Shown: piece by piece, positions 36,187 through 47,854 of the stretch
Layout of the letters: each line of letters opens with the position of its first letter
Numbering within the stretch: the stretch's first letter is position 1
Source of the DNA: Taxawa tesnikishii (nom. ined.)
Lineage: Eukaryota > Ascomycota > Dothideomycetes > Dothideales
Direction: 5' to 3'
DNA length: 64,000 nucleotides
NCBI GenBank assembly: GCA_030247885.1
Contig: JAPDRO010000001.1
Coordinates: 1,550,001 to 1,614,000 of the forward strand
Position numbers and translations under genes: made by a program
The notes under the pieces: model-generated
Seen by the model: the letters and a program-made list of their open reading frames with translations, nothing else
What the model was told of the DNA's origin: nothing
Database searches by the model: none

Positions 36187-38197
36187 ATGTCGGCCATAGA
36201 CCTTTCCGTTGAGGAGCTCCTCGAATCCACCGCCCGCGAAGTCGCAGAGAAAGAGGCCAAGTCGCGACAGTCAATCGAGAACGATCGCGAGGACCGCAAG
36301 AGGAGCGGAAAATACGACAGGTATTCAGATCGTCAGGATGGCAGTCGTGAGAGATCACGGCGGGACCGAGACGGCGATGGGGATGAAGAGATGAAGGACT
36401 CGGATGACAAGGCTAGTGCTAATGGAAGTGTTCGGAGCAGGCGTCGCACCAGAAGCCCGGAGGCTGCCCGGCGCGACGCTCGCCGCGAGCGCTTCGGCAC
36501 CAGCTCTCCAAGGCGCGACCGCGATCGCCGAGATTCGTACCGCACTGGAGGAGGAGCGGGAGCAGGAGCAGGAGGAGACTATTACCGTGGCGGAGGACGT
36601 GGTGGACGTGGTGGCCGCTCTCGCTCGCCTGACGACGACAGGTACTACCGCCCCTCTGGCGGCCGCGCCCGCCGCTACGACGACGACGATGACCGTTCCT
36701 TCCGTCGTCGTGATGACCGCGACAGAGACCGTAACAGAGACAGGGACCGATACGACGACCGCGACCGCGATCACCGCCGTGGTGGAGACCGCGATAAGTA
36801 TCGTCGCAGCAGTCCGCCTGCTAGCAAGAAGACTCCGGAGCCAAGCGATGAGGATAGAGATCGTCGTACCGTCTTTGTGCAACAGCTCGCAGCTCGTCTG
36901 CGCACTAAGCAGCTGATAGAATTCTTCAATGAGAGAGACGTCCCGGTTAATGAGGCCCAGATTGTTAAGGACCGCGTGAGCCAGCGCTCGAAGGGGTAAG
37001 TTCGTCGCTTTGACGCTCCGAAACTCTTACTGACAACATCACCTATAGAGTCGGTTACGTTGAGTTGAAGAAAGAAGAGGATGTCCAGAGAGCCATTAAC
37101 CTGACAGGACAAAAACTTCTCGAGATTCCAATCATTGTCCAACTCACTGAAGCTGAGAAGAATCGTCAGGCTCGTAACGGCGAGGGTGTCGCCACTCAGT
37201 CCAATGGTATTCCATTCCACCGTCTCTACGTCGGCAACATTCACTTCTCCGTCACTGAGGAAGACCTTAAGGAAGTCTTCTCTCCGTTCGGTGAGCTTGA
37301 GTTTGTCCAACTCCAGAAAGAAGACGCCGGTCGCAGCAAGGGCTACGGTTTCGTTCAGTGAGTATACGTTTTGAAGCAGTAGCTTGCGACGTTCTACTAA
37401 TTTACGTTTCACAGATATGTCGATCCGAATAACGCTAAAGCTGCTCTCCAGGACATGAACGGCTTCGAGATTGCCGGTCGTCCAATCCGTGTAGGTCTCG
37501 GCAACGACAAGTTCACTCCTGAGACCACCGCCAATCTTCTCCAACGCTTCGGAGAAAAGAACCAGCAATTCCAGGGTTCCTCTTTCTCCGGTGCTGGCGG
37601 TCGCGGTTCCCACGCCGGCGGGAGCAGCAACTTCGATCGGGCCTCTGGTCGCGACGACAAGGGCGCAGGCGGTGCGAGCGCCTTGGACGATTCTGATGTC
37701 GGTGGTGTCAACTTCTCCAACTTCTCCCGTGATTCTCTGATGCGCAAGCTTGCTCGTGTTGAAGAACCAGCTCCACAGACTCAGTCCGCGCCTGGCCGCG
37801 CCCGTGTCGATCCCAGGAAGGTCGCAATCCCGCTGGCGGCACCAAGTCGCTGCATCGTCGTCAAGAACGCCTACAACGAAGCCGAGTAAGTCGTCGCGTT
37901 TCGAATTCGAGGCTTGTGTACTGACTTCTCCACAGGGAGACTGACCCCGACTGGGTTACAGACCTTGAGTCTGACTTCAAGGGCGAGTGCGATGCCAAGT
38001 ACGGAAAAGTTGTTCACCTCTCCCTCTTCCGCGACAGCAACGAGGGCGAGATCTACGTCAAGTTCGCTGACATCAAGGGTGGTGACAATGCTCTTAAGGG
38101 TCTCAACGGTCGCTACTTCGGTGGTCGCACCCTCACCGCGACTCCAGTCGTCGACGCTGTCTACAACTCGATGTTCCCGAAAACTGCCAACCTCTGA
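36187..38197 (+). CDS. RNA-binding splicing factor, Rsd1/RBM39 (CC1-like) family
   Basis: Nuclear splicing co-factor of the U2AF-homology type (S. pombe Rsd1, human RBM39). Exons 36187-36995, 37049-37357, 37415-37885 and 37936-38197; 616 aa with no frame problem. An RS/RD-rich N-terminus (residues 1-230, many RDRD and RRDDRDR repeats, and a Gly-rich stretch about 120-140) leads into RRM1 ([20 protein letters not shown]), RRM2 ([20 protein letters not shown] with [10 protein letters not shown]) and, after a Gly/Ser linker, a C-terminal UHM-like RRM ([47 protein letters not shown]). The RYFGGR part is the Arg-x-Phe motif of U2AF-homology motifs that binds ULM peptides. A LAMMER kinase lies 4 kb upstream on the same strand; SR-like proteins are its known substrates, but the proximity may be chance. 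Confidence 0.95.
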
Positions 38198-39050
38198 ACG
38201 GTCGCCCATACTGCCGACGTGTCTGACTGATGGAGAATGCTTTGAGGGATATGGGAAAGGATCACTGAACATCCAAGGTGGGTCCAAACAAAAACAATAT
38301 CATGCCGAGCCTGCCCTGCCCGGCCGCCTACTCTGCGCAAAAGCCTTGCTCTGCTCTGGGCGCCCACTCTACTTGGAGCGTGATTCCGAATGGAGCGCTT
38401 GTCCAGCGAGGAGGAGTACCTGCTCTGCACTAATTGCCTGCTTATCCACTGCTTTGGCTTAGAGTGAAAACCTTCGAGCGTGTGTTCTTCTCTCTGCTGG
38501 ACGAAGAGATGGGAGAAACGGTGTTTTTTCTTGAGGATGGAGGTATGGGAGCAACGGGAGGAACCATGTCTTCTAGAACGGTTAATGCAAATTCAACATG
38601 ATTCGCCTTGAGTGCAGTTCTTTGTACTGTGCTCGCTTCTGGACGTCAGCGTGTTCCAACAGTCACACTCGGTTCCTTGTCACACGGGCTGTTGGTCTGG
38701 GATCAAGCTTTCTGACAGTCAGCCTCGGAAAGCGTGGATGTGGGGCAATAGCGCGCCGATTTCCCGCGTTAATGCTGTTTTTTACAGCCGCCAAAACGTC
38801 ATCACCTCGCCCGATACTGGTTACTTTGGGTACTCGATAGAATAGCGAACGCTTAGTGATGGATCGTTGACATGGGCGTGAAGCTCCGTAAGTGTACCCT
38901 CAATGTTTCTTTGCGCTCCAGCTTTCCTCCCAACCATTTGTTCAGCTCCTTGTTCTCGATCTCAGGTGCCTCAGATACATCTTTCCCCCTGGGTCGTTGC
39001 ATACCCATTGTATCTGTTCAACACTTGTGTGTGTCAGGTAGCATTCACTT
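38198..39050. other. Intergenic region
   Basis: 853 bp between the Rsd1-type gene and the MFS transporter. A short open stretch at 38872 (MGVKLR followed by GTAAGT) could be a first coding exon of the transporter; I could not find an acceptor that joins it in frame. Otherwise nothing recognised. Confidence 0.5.
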
Positions 39051-41098
39051 ATGCAATCCTTCATCCAATATCGCAAATTCCGCGCAGCGGTCCAAGCGCA
39101 GTATGAACGCGATCAAGAGAAAGCAGCTGCATTGCGGGAGGCGGCAAGCCTTCTTCTCCTACAACCTCTCCCGCAGGCACGTATGCGGCTAGCGACAAGG
39201 ATCTGGAGAAGGGCAACAGCACCCCTTCATTAGGCTCTGTACCAGAAGGTGTCAGACCGGGAGACTTGAACCCGTCTATACCAGATCGACCACCCCACGA
39301 GGAGGAAGCCAAAGTAATGGAAGAGAACCAGGATAATGCGGAGGCGGTAGGGGTGGAAGGGAAGCGTATGAAGAAAGGGAGGAGGAGGAGAAAGAGGAAG
39401 AAGATGATGACAGGGATCGTCTTTCACGGATTTCGACACAACGGTCGGCAGGCACAGCATTGGGACATGTCATGACGGGCATCAACATCCGGCGACGAAA
39501 CACAAACGAGGGCGGAGAGGGCAACGTGTTCATCGTCGGCTACGAAGGCGAGAAGGATCCTCTGAATCCACACAACTGGGGCTACGGTATCAGGATGTGG
39601 ATTACGTTCCAAGTTGCGGCGATTGGTTTCGTTGTGGGAGTTGCGAGCTCGATTGATAGTTCAGCGCTTCCTCATGCTGCAAGAGAGTTTGGTGTCAGCG
39701 AGGTCGTCGAGAGCCTAGCTACGGGCCTCTACCTTATTGGATTCGGCGCCGGAGCGCTATTCGCGGGGCCCTTTTCGGAAACGCTAGGAAGGAATCCTGT
39801 GTACGTAACGACACTGACGATTTATATGATATTCATCATGGCGAGCGGATTGGCGCCAAACATCGGAGCACAGCTCGCGTTCCGATTCCTGGCGGGCTTC
39901 TTCGGCAGTACGCCCTTGACCTGCGCAGGTGGGTCATTGTCTGATATCTGGAGTCCCTGGGAGAGAATCTACGCTTTTCCGGTTTTCGCGAACGCTGCGT
40001 TCCTGGGCCCAATCCTCGGGCCAGTCATGGGAGGCTATATAGCTCAGAGCTCGCTGATCAGCTGGCGATGGACCGAATGGGTTACTCTGATCATGTCGGG
40101 CCTCGTCCTCGGGCTCGTCGTGCTGAGCCAGCCCGAGACCTTCCCACCCATCCTCCTGAAATGGAAAGCGGCGCACCTACGCGCCATTACAGGCGATGAT
40201 CGCTACAGAGCCGAAGTCGAAGTCCGCAGCGAGTCCTTCATCCACCGGCTCGGCCGCGCCTTGTACCGGCCCTTCCTCCTTACTACCACCGAGCCCATCA
40301 TTATCCTTGTCGCAGCCTACCTTACCGTCATCTACATAGTGCTTTTCACATTCTTGGACGGCTACACTTACATTTTCCAAGAGATTCACCATACCTCCGA
40401 AGGCGTGACGGGCCTCTGCTTCCTGGGCATCGCGGCGGGCCTCTTCGGTGCCTCTGCGCTCGTGCCTCTTATCGGCCATCTGGCGAAGAAGAAGATGCGA
40501 AAAGTACAGGCAGAAGGTGGCACGAAGCTGCCGCCCGAGTTCCGGCTGTGGTTCGCGATGCTGGCGGGGCCTTCGATCCCCGTCTCGCTTTTCTGGTTGG
40601 GGTGGACCAGCGACGAGAACATCTCCATCTGGAGCCCGATAGCCGCGACTGCTCTCTTCGGATATGGTACGTGACACCAACACCGACCGCACTGTCAGGT
40701 GACTCACAGCACACGCCTGATCCCCGATAACGGTGCCGAAAATGCCAGTTTGCATGCTAACAAGACTTGTCAGGTATCCTGTGCATCTTCATCAGCTGCT
40801 ACCAGTACGTCATCGACAGCTACGAGATTTACGCCGCGAGCGCACTGGCCAGCGTCACGCTCATCCGGTACGTGGCCGCAGGTGGCATGACCGTCGTTGG
40901 AATCCCCTTTTACAAAAACATGGGCGTGCATTATACGTGTACGATTTTGGCTTGTAAGTCACTGACGGCCGTGGGATATGATGGGTTTTCTGACCGATTT
41001 GCGCAGGTATCTCCATCCCTCTTGTGCCTGTGCCGTATGTGTTTTACAAGTACGGACACAAGATCAGGGCTAGAAGCAGGTATGCGCCTACGGATTGA
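39051..41098 (+). CDS. MFS transporter, DHA1/polyamine-multidrug type
   Basis: Twelve-segment plasma-membrane H+ antiporter of the major facilitator superfamily. Exons 39051-40666, 40774-40953 and 41007-41098; 629 aa. The hydrophilic leader of about 150 aa is rich in Glu/Arg (EEREEEEKEEEDDDRDR) and precedes DPLNPHNW, a signature of fungal DHA1 drug/polyamine carriers. Other motifs: GLYLIGFGAGALFAGPFSET with GRNP (motif A), GGSLSDIWSPWERI, and the C-terminal GIPFYKNMGVHYTCTILACI. Two single-base losses in the leader, at 39136-39138 and 39359-39361 (both GGG runs), must be restored to link MQSFIQYRKFRAAVQAQYER to the core; then the exons sum to a multiple of three. If instead the leader is not translated, the ATG at 39460-39472 (MGHVMTGINI) starts a 490-aa carrier. 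Substrate unknown. The N-terminal start is the least certain part. Confidence 0.88.
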
Positions 41099-42020
41099 TC
41101 GGATTGGCCATGGAGCCATGAACGGGCGATTGGGCTTCGGTGGGAGCCTCGTGTGCTTCTGGGCGATGGAGTTTGAGATGTTTTCCGAGAAAGGTTCAAT
41201 CAAGCACAACGGCGTCGCTGGCTCGGCTTCTATGCATTTTCTTGACATTAGCCTCACACGACGCGGACGTTGCCCGGAGCGCATTCGGTGGCTCCACGAG
41301 TGATGTTTCTCATATAGCATGTTGATGCCTTTCCACCCTCCGCACGGTCTGCCAAACACCATCAGAGCTGTGCCCATCTCTCGTACGCTCGCCCAACTAT
41401 CCCAGCTGAACTACGCAACGCTCGACGAGCTCTGCGATCCCGCCGTTTACGATGTAGTATTTTGATCCATGTAATGATGGTTGACTCTCTGGGCCGCATC
41501 AAGCATTAGACAGTAGGCGGTTACAGTCCGTTCGGAGTCGACCTCCGTTACTTCGTGGTTAGATCTGCTTCTCGGTCTACTCCACGCACGCTTCTCCGCT
41601 GCCGGAGCCCCCGTCTCCCCGTCGTAAGGGATGGGCTTTCAGCATTCTCCATTCACAGGAGCGAGCCTACTGTAGGGAACTCGCAGTGTTAGTCGGGGCA
41701 CCATACAAGACTACGCAGTCGCAGGATCGTCGGTAGGTCGTCATCGTGCATAGACCAACAATGATGACACGCGCGACAGTGCCAATGAGCACTGGCTCTC
41801 TGATATTACAGGCTGAGCCTCACCACCAGAGCATCTCGATAAACAACACACAGCCCGGTGGAATTATACACTGCCCAGGGATTCAAGGCAACTGACCGCG
41901 GCGTTCGGCGTAGAAGACTCCCGCATACTGTGGCAATCACCACTCCTCCATCTCGCAACCCGCTCGCTCCAAGCCCACACTCGTCCTGAACCGTGGATCC
42001 GTACCATCTCACATATTCAC
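41099..42020. other. Intergenic region
   Basis: 922 bp between the MFS transporter and the DNA glycosylase. Mixed composition, no supported gene, repeat or tRNA. Confidence 0.55.
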
Positions 42021-42994
42021 ATGCCCCAAACGAGATCAGCCGCGCGCCACGCGGCTAGAGCATTCGCTGCCGACAACGACGGCGAGGTTCCTTCCCAATC
42101 TCCGGTCGATCCAGATCATGCACCTACAGGTACTGCCACCTCGGCCATGAACGAGCATCTGCAGCAGTTCCACTACCGTGACATGTCCCGTCCTCCCCCG
42201 ACGTCAGCTCGCGCCGTCACCAAAAGCCTGAAGCGTCCAACCAGCCTAACCGAACACGTCCGTGCAGTCACCTCTCCTTTGCCAGCCAGGAAAAAGGCTC
42301 GAGCCTCGACTACGAGCAAGTACGCCCCGCCCTCGAAATACGCCCACTTGGCTCCGCTCCAGGACATTTTGACGGAAAACCTGATCTGTGTCTTCGTGGG
42401 CACGAACCCCGGCATCCGCACCGCCACCGCCGGACACGCCTACGCGCATCCGTCCAATTCGTTCTGGAAACTGCTGCACTCCTCGGGCTGCACGGACCGG
42501 AGGTGCAAGCCGGACGAGGACGTCGACCTGCCCAGGCTCTACGCCATGGGCAACACCAACATCGTCGAGCGACCCACCAAGGATGCGGCCGAGCTCTCCA
42601 AGGCGGAAATGGCGGACGGAACCCCGTCCTCGACGCAAAGTTCCGCAAGTTCAAACCAGAGGCGGTTTGTATTGTCGGAAAGGGTATCTGGGAGGCCATT
42701 TGGAGGTACCGCTACGGAAGGCCGCCGAAACCGGCGGAGTTCGAGTGGGGATGGCAGGACGAGAAGGAGAACATGGGCAAGAGTGAAGAAGGCGTAGAGG
42801 AGGTCGGACCGGACGGGAAGCCGTGGAAAGGGGCGCGCGTGTTTGTCACTACGAGCACCAGTGGTCTCTCTGCGAGCTTGAAGCCGGCCGAGAAAGAGGC
42901 CATTTGGCGGCCTTTTGGCGAATGGGTCAAGCAGAGGAGAGCACAGAGAGCCATTGACGCTGAGGAGAACCAAGGAGAATGCAAAGGGACTTGA
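42021..42994 (+). CDS. G/T(U)-mismatch DNA glycosylase, TDG/Mug family
   Basis: Uracil-DNA-glycosylase superfamily enzyme removing thymine or uracil from G/T and G/U mispairs to start base-excision repair in the nucleus. Intronless, 324 aa. The N-terminal ~110 residues are basic and disordered (RKKARASTTSK). The core has FVGTNPGIRTATAGHAYAHP (GxNPG motif with the catalytic Asn) and SNSFWKLLHSSG. It continues with YAMGNTNIVERPT and, in a neighbouring frame, FRKFKPEAVCIVGKGIWEAI and FVTTSTSGLSASL, the second active-site motif. One C missing from the run at 42622-42625 (GTPVLDAKF) joins the frames and makes the length a multiple of three. Read literally the protein ends soon after residue 200 and lacks the second motif, which would be inactive. 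Frame closes at TGA 42992-42994 with a Lys/Glu-rich tail. Confidence 0.94.
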
Positions 42995-43644
42995 CATTCT
43001 GACGGGCTTGTTCGATGCCCACCACGTGCAGGCATGCCGTTTGAAGAAGCTATCTCCATCCGCTGGGATATTTGTGTCGTGTCACGGAGGGAAGGCCGTA
43101 CCCAACCGGAGAAAGAGATCGATGCCGACCGTCAAGCCACGGCATCACGGTTGCGATCATGAAAGGCCGAACCGGGATCAAAAATGGGTCAATAGCGCGA
43201 AGGACAGACATCAGCGCTGTTCTTGTTCTGTGGCTTGAGTGCTTCACGTCAACTGCGTCAACTCCCCTCTCCGTGTGGGCATTTGCACCTCTTGATTCGA
43301 GCGCTCAACACTCTCGACGGCGCCTCACGTCAACTGGCGAACTCACAGCCAGATGGAGCGACGTGTAGTACTAAGGCAGGGGACTCACTTCAACGAGGTG
43401 CAACAGCACATGTTTTACCTTGGAGCGTCCCCGAGGTGTTTGTCCTCCAGATTAATTGCACCTCCTGGCGATTGCAGGATATCATGTATCAAGCGGACGG
43501 AGCTGCTCCGGACAGAAAAGACGAGAACGGATAAAGAAGAGAGATGTCTAGATTATGTGCAGTTCAAGGAGGTATCACTCCTCACAAGACCTTCACAGCG
43601 CTTTGCAACGAACAGGGGGCCGCCGGGCCAGTGCTGGCCAGCAT
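42995..43644. other. Convergent 3' region
   Basis: 650 bp between the convergent ends of the DNA glycosylase and the methyltransferase. Longer than most 3' regions here; no gene or repeat seen. Confidence 0.6.
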
Positions 43645-44612
43645 CTACGGGCCCTCCTGACCCTGCACAAGCTCCTTGCCGTCTTTCCTTCCCCACGCGA
43701 CGTGCAAGTCGATATATTTGTGCTTTCCGTCGTCGCAAATGTCTCGCAAAACATCGTCGATCATCTTCTTCGTGTCCTGCAAGCTCCACCCCAAGACCTT
43801 TGTGAACAGCACGGTGGTGTACCCTTCCATGCCATTGAGCGTCTGTACCATGATACTCGCGCCAATGAGCTTCTGTTTCTCGTCAGTGGGCCAGGTGCCA
43901 ATGGGCATTTTGTAGATCTGCTCGTCGACGGATGACAAGTCGGCAGACGTCATGAAGCCCTTGATGTACGGCCCCAGGTTCAGAGGCCGCCCGCGCTTCT
44001 TGCCGGCTTCGGTCATGAGCTTGGCCCAGCGCGGCTGTGCATCTGTGGGGAGAAGCGTGCCGTCCAGGGAGTGCGGATGCCCGAGCGCGAGTTCTTGTTG
44101 CTCGACGTATCCGCCGGGTTTGAGGTAGCTGTGCTTGTCAGTGTCGGCACGGTGTGCTAAGGGACTGGCGAGGGAGAACGCAGGAATGGGGGTGGGGAAC
44201 GCGTACCGCTTGATCTTGTCCATCATAGCAGGCCAGTCCGCCACGCAGCCATGCACCAGCGAGAGATGGATCAGGTCAAACGACTCCTCCGGGAACGGCC
44301 AATCCTTTTCCATGTCGAAGGTCATCCACTCCACGTTCTCCGGTTTACTGCAGAGCTTTCGTGTCAGCAAATCGGCCAGCAGGATCGATCCAGCCAGCAT
44401 CACTTTGGCGCCGCCGCAACACTTCGTAAGGGGAGAGGAAGGCACACGTACTTCTTCGGCTGGATGGGCGAGACGTCCATCCCCACGATCGAGGCCTCTG
44501 GATGCTCATCGGCCATCTGGATAGCCCAGATTCCGGATCCACAGCCGATGTCGAGGACTCTGGGCGCTTTGACGGCGAGCGGTGCGGAGAGCAGTTTCCC
44601 GCCCCTAGCCAT
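43645..44612 (-). CDS. Class I SAM-dependent methyltransferase, LaeA/TAM-like fold
   Basis: Exons 44452-44612, 44207-44347 and 43645-44128 (introns 104 and 78 bp), 261 aa, no frame correction needed. Motif I APRVLDIGCGSGIWAIQMAD binds S-adenosylmethionine; IVGMDVSPIQP supplies the acidic motif-II residue; SFDLIHLSLVHGCVADWPAM and KPGGYVEQQE are motifs III and IV. The overall pattern matches fungal small-molecule or LaeA-like methyltransferases that act on unknown acceptors. It lacks the long N-terminal extension of LaeA itself and there is no secondary-metabolite cluster around it, so I do not propose a regulatory role. The start MARGGKLLSAPLAVK gives a short leader before motif I, as usual in the family. 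Confidence 0.9.
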
Positions 44613-45579
44613 GGTGAACGTGTGGTGCTGTTGCGGTTGTTAACGTTCCATTCTACGACTCCTTGCACTGTTGCGGAAAAGTCGATACTTGTTGGTTCAG
44701 TCGTTGGATCTCGGGCTCATCATTTGGCCTGTATCCAGTGTCAGCTGACTGCAGCATGGCCGTGCGAGCGTACAGAGCATTGACGAACATGTAGTAGTCT
44801 GCATGTTGAATGAAGTTTCAGCCTCCATTTTTTCCCCTCTATTAGATTTGTATCGAAGGGCAGATTGAGTGCATACGGCCCAACTCTGTACTGGCATATC
44901 TTCTTCCGTTTTCGTATTGATACGTGTATACATCACGATTGTGCTCTTCGACGTATTTACGGCTAGAATCAGAAAACGTGAGAATCTGTTTGTCTTCGCG
45001 TCCGGAAAGCATGGCATGGTTTACTCACACCTGGTCGACATCGACCATGCCATTCTGAACATTTGAGAACATCGTCAGCGATACGGCAATCGCGTGAAAC
45101 CCTCTCTCTCTTCCTCTCTCCTCTTCCGTGTCCAAAGGAGAGACATTTCCAAGGGCACTAAAGGAATCAACCCACCTTGTTGCTGTTCGTGAGACCCGGC
45201 ATTCTAAACCGACTGTAGGAGAAGGGAAAGAAAAAACGGTAGCCAAAAGGCGAGACAAAACAGAACGAAAACGTCTGGTACTTTGCCTGCAAACGGTAGA
45301 AAGTATACAACGTCAAAAAGAACGAAAGTCCATCCCCCCCCTCAATTAATGCTCCCATCCCCAACAGACCGTGCGCTCTACCGTCAAGCCCTGATAAGGA
45401 CTAGCCAAGACTGCTACTGTCTATCATGTTCGCTTTTTGTGCATACTATACCTTAGTCTTTGCTCGGGTACATGCAAGAAGGGAACCCGTGGGAGTGGTA
45501 AACCTCTGTGCTACGTGGACACGCGGTCATCGTAGCGTGCAAGAAAGGGTGCCGGAAAGATAGGAAGGTTAGTTTAGCG

Positions 45580-45615
45580 CCAGTGCCGATGCCAATGCCA
45601 ACGCCAACGCCAATG
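45580..45615. repeat. Degenerate GCCAAY hexamer array
   Basis: About six imperfect copies of GCCAAC/GCCAAT/GCCGAT head to tail, giving repeated CCAA motifs. Intergenic, downstream of NPR2. Confidence 0.75.
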
Positions 45616-45850
45616 TAGATAGATCATTTGACTAGAGCCTACGAAGCAAGTCTGTGCCGAGCGGACGAGTGAGAGTGACCAAGAGGAACAGGGTAACGTC
45701 GGTTGCGGCTACTCGGGCGGCCATCGGGACGGAAACTTCCCGATCACTTTAGCGTTCCTGCAGCGGTTCATCGGAGCATTCAACGCCACTGATCACGTGT
45801 GGGGATGCGGTGAATGCATTTCGCTGTCCCAATCGGGCAACGTTTTCAAG

Positions 45851-45851
45851 C

Positions 45852-45885
<34 letters not shown>
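45851..45885. repeat. (CAA)n microsatellite
   Basis: Nearly twelve uninterrupted CAA units just downstream of the NPR2 stop codon (minus strand), i.e. TTG repeats in its 3' flank. Confidence 0.92.
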
Positions 45886-45931
45886 GAGTGACACACGGGC
45901 GTGGTGGTCCGAATCTCATCCAGATCTAATC

Positions 45932-47498
45932 TCATCGACACACTAACACCACATCCCCAAACCCCCTCAACCTCTTCACGGCCTCACGCTCACTGATCCT
46001 GTTCTCTGAACAAACCTCATCCAGACAGTGCATGCCATCCAGATACTTCTCCAGAGGCAACTCACCGTCGAGCCCATCAACGCCCCGCTGCCCCTCTTCC
46101 AGCGTCGTGGGCGTCTGCCACCCACTACTCATTGCCGCCTTGCGCCACGCCTTCTCCTGCATCCTCGCGCTCACAATCGGATCATCCAATGGCGCGAGAG
46201 TGTTAGCCGTCGGCTTCGACGCGATCGTGTACTTGTGCACGCGGTACAGAAACCCCTTTATCACGCCGAAAGTGATGAGGCGGCGGACGTCGATGTTGGA
46301 CAGCTGGGCGTTGTGCTGGATGCACCAGTCGCGCAGCATCAAGCCCTGCCGTAGCGTGCTGTAGAGGTCCAGCATAGTGCTCCTGGACGGCGGGGGCGGG
46401 GTTGCGTCTGCGAGGGTTGCGGCTTGTTGGCACGCTGCCATTTAGAGGGTGAGTTGTCGGGTGGGTTGCCAAAGGGGAATAGGACGTTGCGACGTAGCGT
46501 CTGCATTCATCCTGCATGGCCTCGTCGGCGAAGAACACTGCAATTTCGGCGGTAGGCGCATAGATGGCGCTGAAGGAGAAGATGTCTAGCAGGAATAGGC
46601 AGCCGTAGTAGAGGAGATTGGCGATTGCGCGTCGCGTAAGACTGATATCCGTATCTGCGAGCTGGGCAATCCGCGTCACAGAGTGAACCCCGTTGATGTG
46701 TGGGATGATGCGCTGGACTGTAAGGTCCCAGGATGATGTCTGGAGAGAGGAGAAGCGGACGGTGCTCAGAGGAACGTGCCAGCCGTGTACTGGTGCTGGA
46801 GGAGGCCGCGTAGGGAATAGCTTCAAGTTCAGCGTGTTCGAATCGTCTGTAGCAAGTCAGCCACGTCATACCTCCCACATCTGGCGTATGAGGAGCTGAA
46901 AGACATACCAATGGGTATCATGCACTCGCAGTAGTTGTTCAAATCCTCCAAGATCATCTCACAGACCGCATACACCTTGTTACCACCCCCGTACCCCTCC
47001 ATGCCCGCCGGTATCCAACCCTCCACTTCCTCCTCTTTACTCAGAAACCCGCTTTGCTCTTCCAGATTTCGAAACAGCCTCGCCAGCTTTCTCACTATGC
47101 TGGCGCAAGCGCTCCACTGCGCGTCCTCGTCCAGCACGACGCAGAAGTTGAAGATGAACTCATTGCGGTGGCGCTCGTATTTGCTGGCGTCGTGGATGCA
47201 GACGGGAAACCCGATGATGCGGTAGTGGTTCGCGCAGACGGTGACCAGGCGGTCGCAAAACTCGCGCCGTGGGATGATGTAGTCGGATATGCTGGCAAAG
47301 TCGAAGAAGGGGTCTTGTGCGGTAGGCGAGGGTGGACAGGGGATCACAGAGCCTTCAGGCACTTGATGGAGGACTGTCTGGCCTGTAAGGTGCGTCAATA
47401 GTGTACAAGTGAAGTGGTAGGTCGAGTGCTACGACGTGGGCTGAGCACTGCTCACCTTTCTCGTGGTGGAAACGAGCGTAGAAGATTGACTTTAGCAT
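45932..47498 (-). CDS. NPR2: Nitrogen permease regulator 2 (GATOR1/SEACIT subunit)
   Basis: With Npr3 and Iml1 forms the GATOR1/SEACIT complex that inhibits TORC1 on amino-acid limitation at the vacuole. Exons 47456-47498, 46909-47382, 46494-46846 and 45932-46434. The tiny first exon gives the canonical start MLKSIFYARFHHEKGQTVLH, which fixes the gene's 5' end beyond the ATG at 47398. Conserved blocks: SDYIIPRREFCDRLVTVCAN, YRIIGFPVCIHDASKYERHR, FNFCVVLDEDAQWSAC (longin-type domain), RIIPHINGVHSVTRIAQLAD, LLYYGCLFLLDIFSFSAIYA and YSTLRQGLMLRDWC. The junction between the third and fourth exons (46435-46493) is not clean: a short intron with GTCGCA donor plus one missing base fits best, giving about 457 aa. 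An adjacent frameshift alone is the alternative. Confidence 0.93.
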
Positions 47499-47854
47499 AT
47501 TGGAAACGTGACCCGAGAGGGTCGATGGATGGATATCACATTATCAATCAGATTGCAGAAGAGATGGACATTCTGTCGCGACGCTCACAAGTGCGTTTCG
47601 TCGAAGCCGGAAACATGATGTTCAAAGCTTGAAGCTTGGAAAGAGTCGACCCGAATCACGCACACTGAACAACACAAGTAGAGTATAGAAGATGCTAAAG
47701 GGCAGGCCGCTCCAACGTGTAGCATTAAGATCAACGAGTTTTGCAGGCTAAATGTACAATCTACACACTGACGCAGCCCAGCTCGGATGAGGCTCTATCA
47801 AGTACAGCTTCACCTTCCTCCCACTCCTGTCGGCCCCGACACTGCGACCTCCGC
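47499..47854. other. Short intergenic region
   Basis: 356 bp between NPR2 (upstream side) and the 3' end of MPP-beta, both on the minus strand. Promoter of NPR2 and 3' UTR of MPP-beta. Nothing further seen. Confidence 0.65.

Larger units (their letters stand above)
44613..45931. other. Intergenic region with hexamer and CAA repeats
   Basis: 1.3 kb between the methyltransferase promoter and the 3' end of NPR2. Contains a degenerate GCCAAC/GCCAAT hexamer array at 45580-45615 and a CAA microsatellite at 45851-45885. ORFs are short and not supported. Confidence 0.6.
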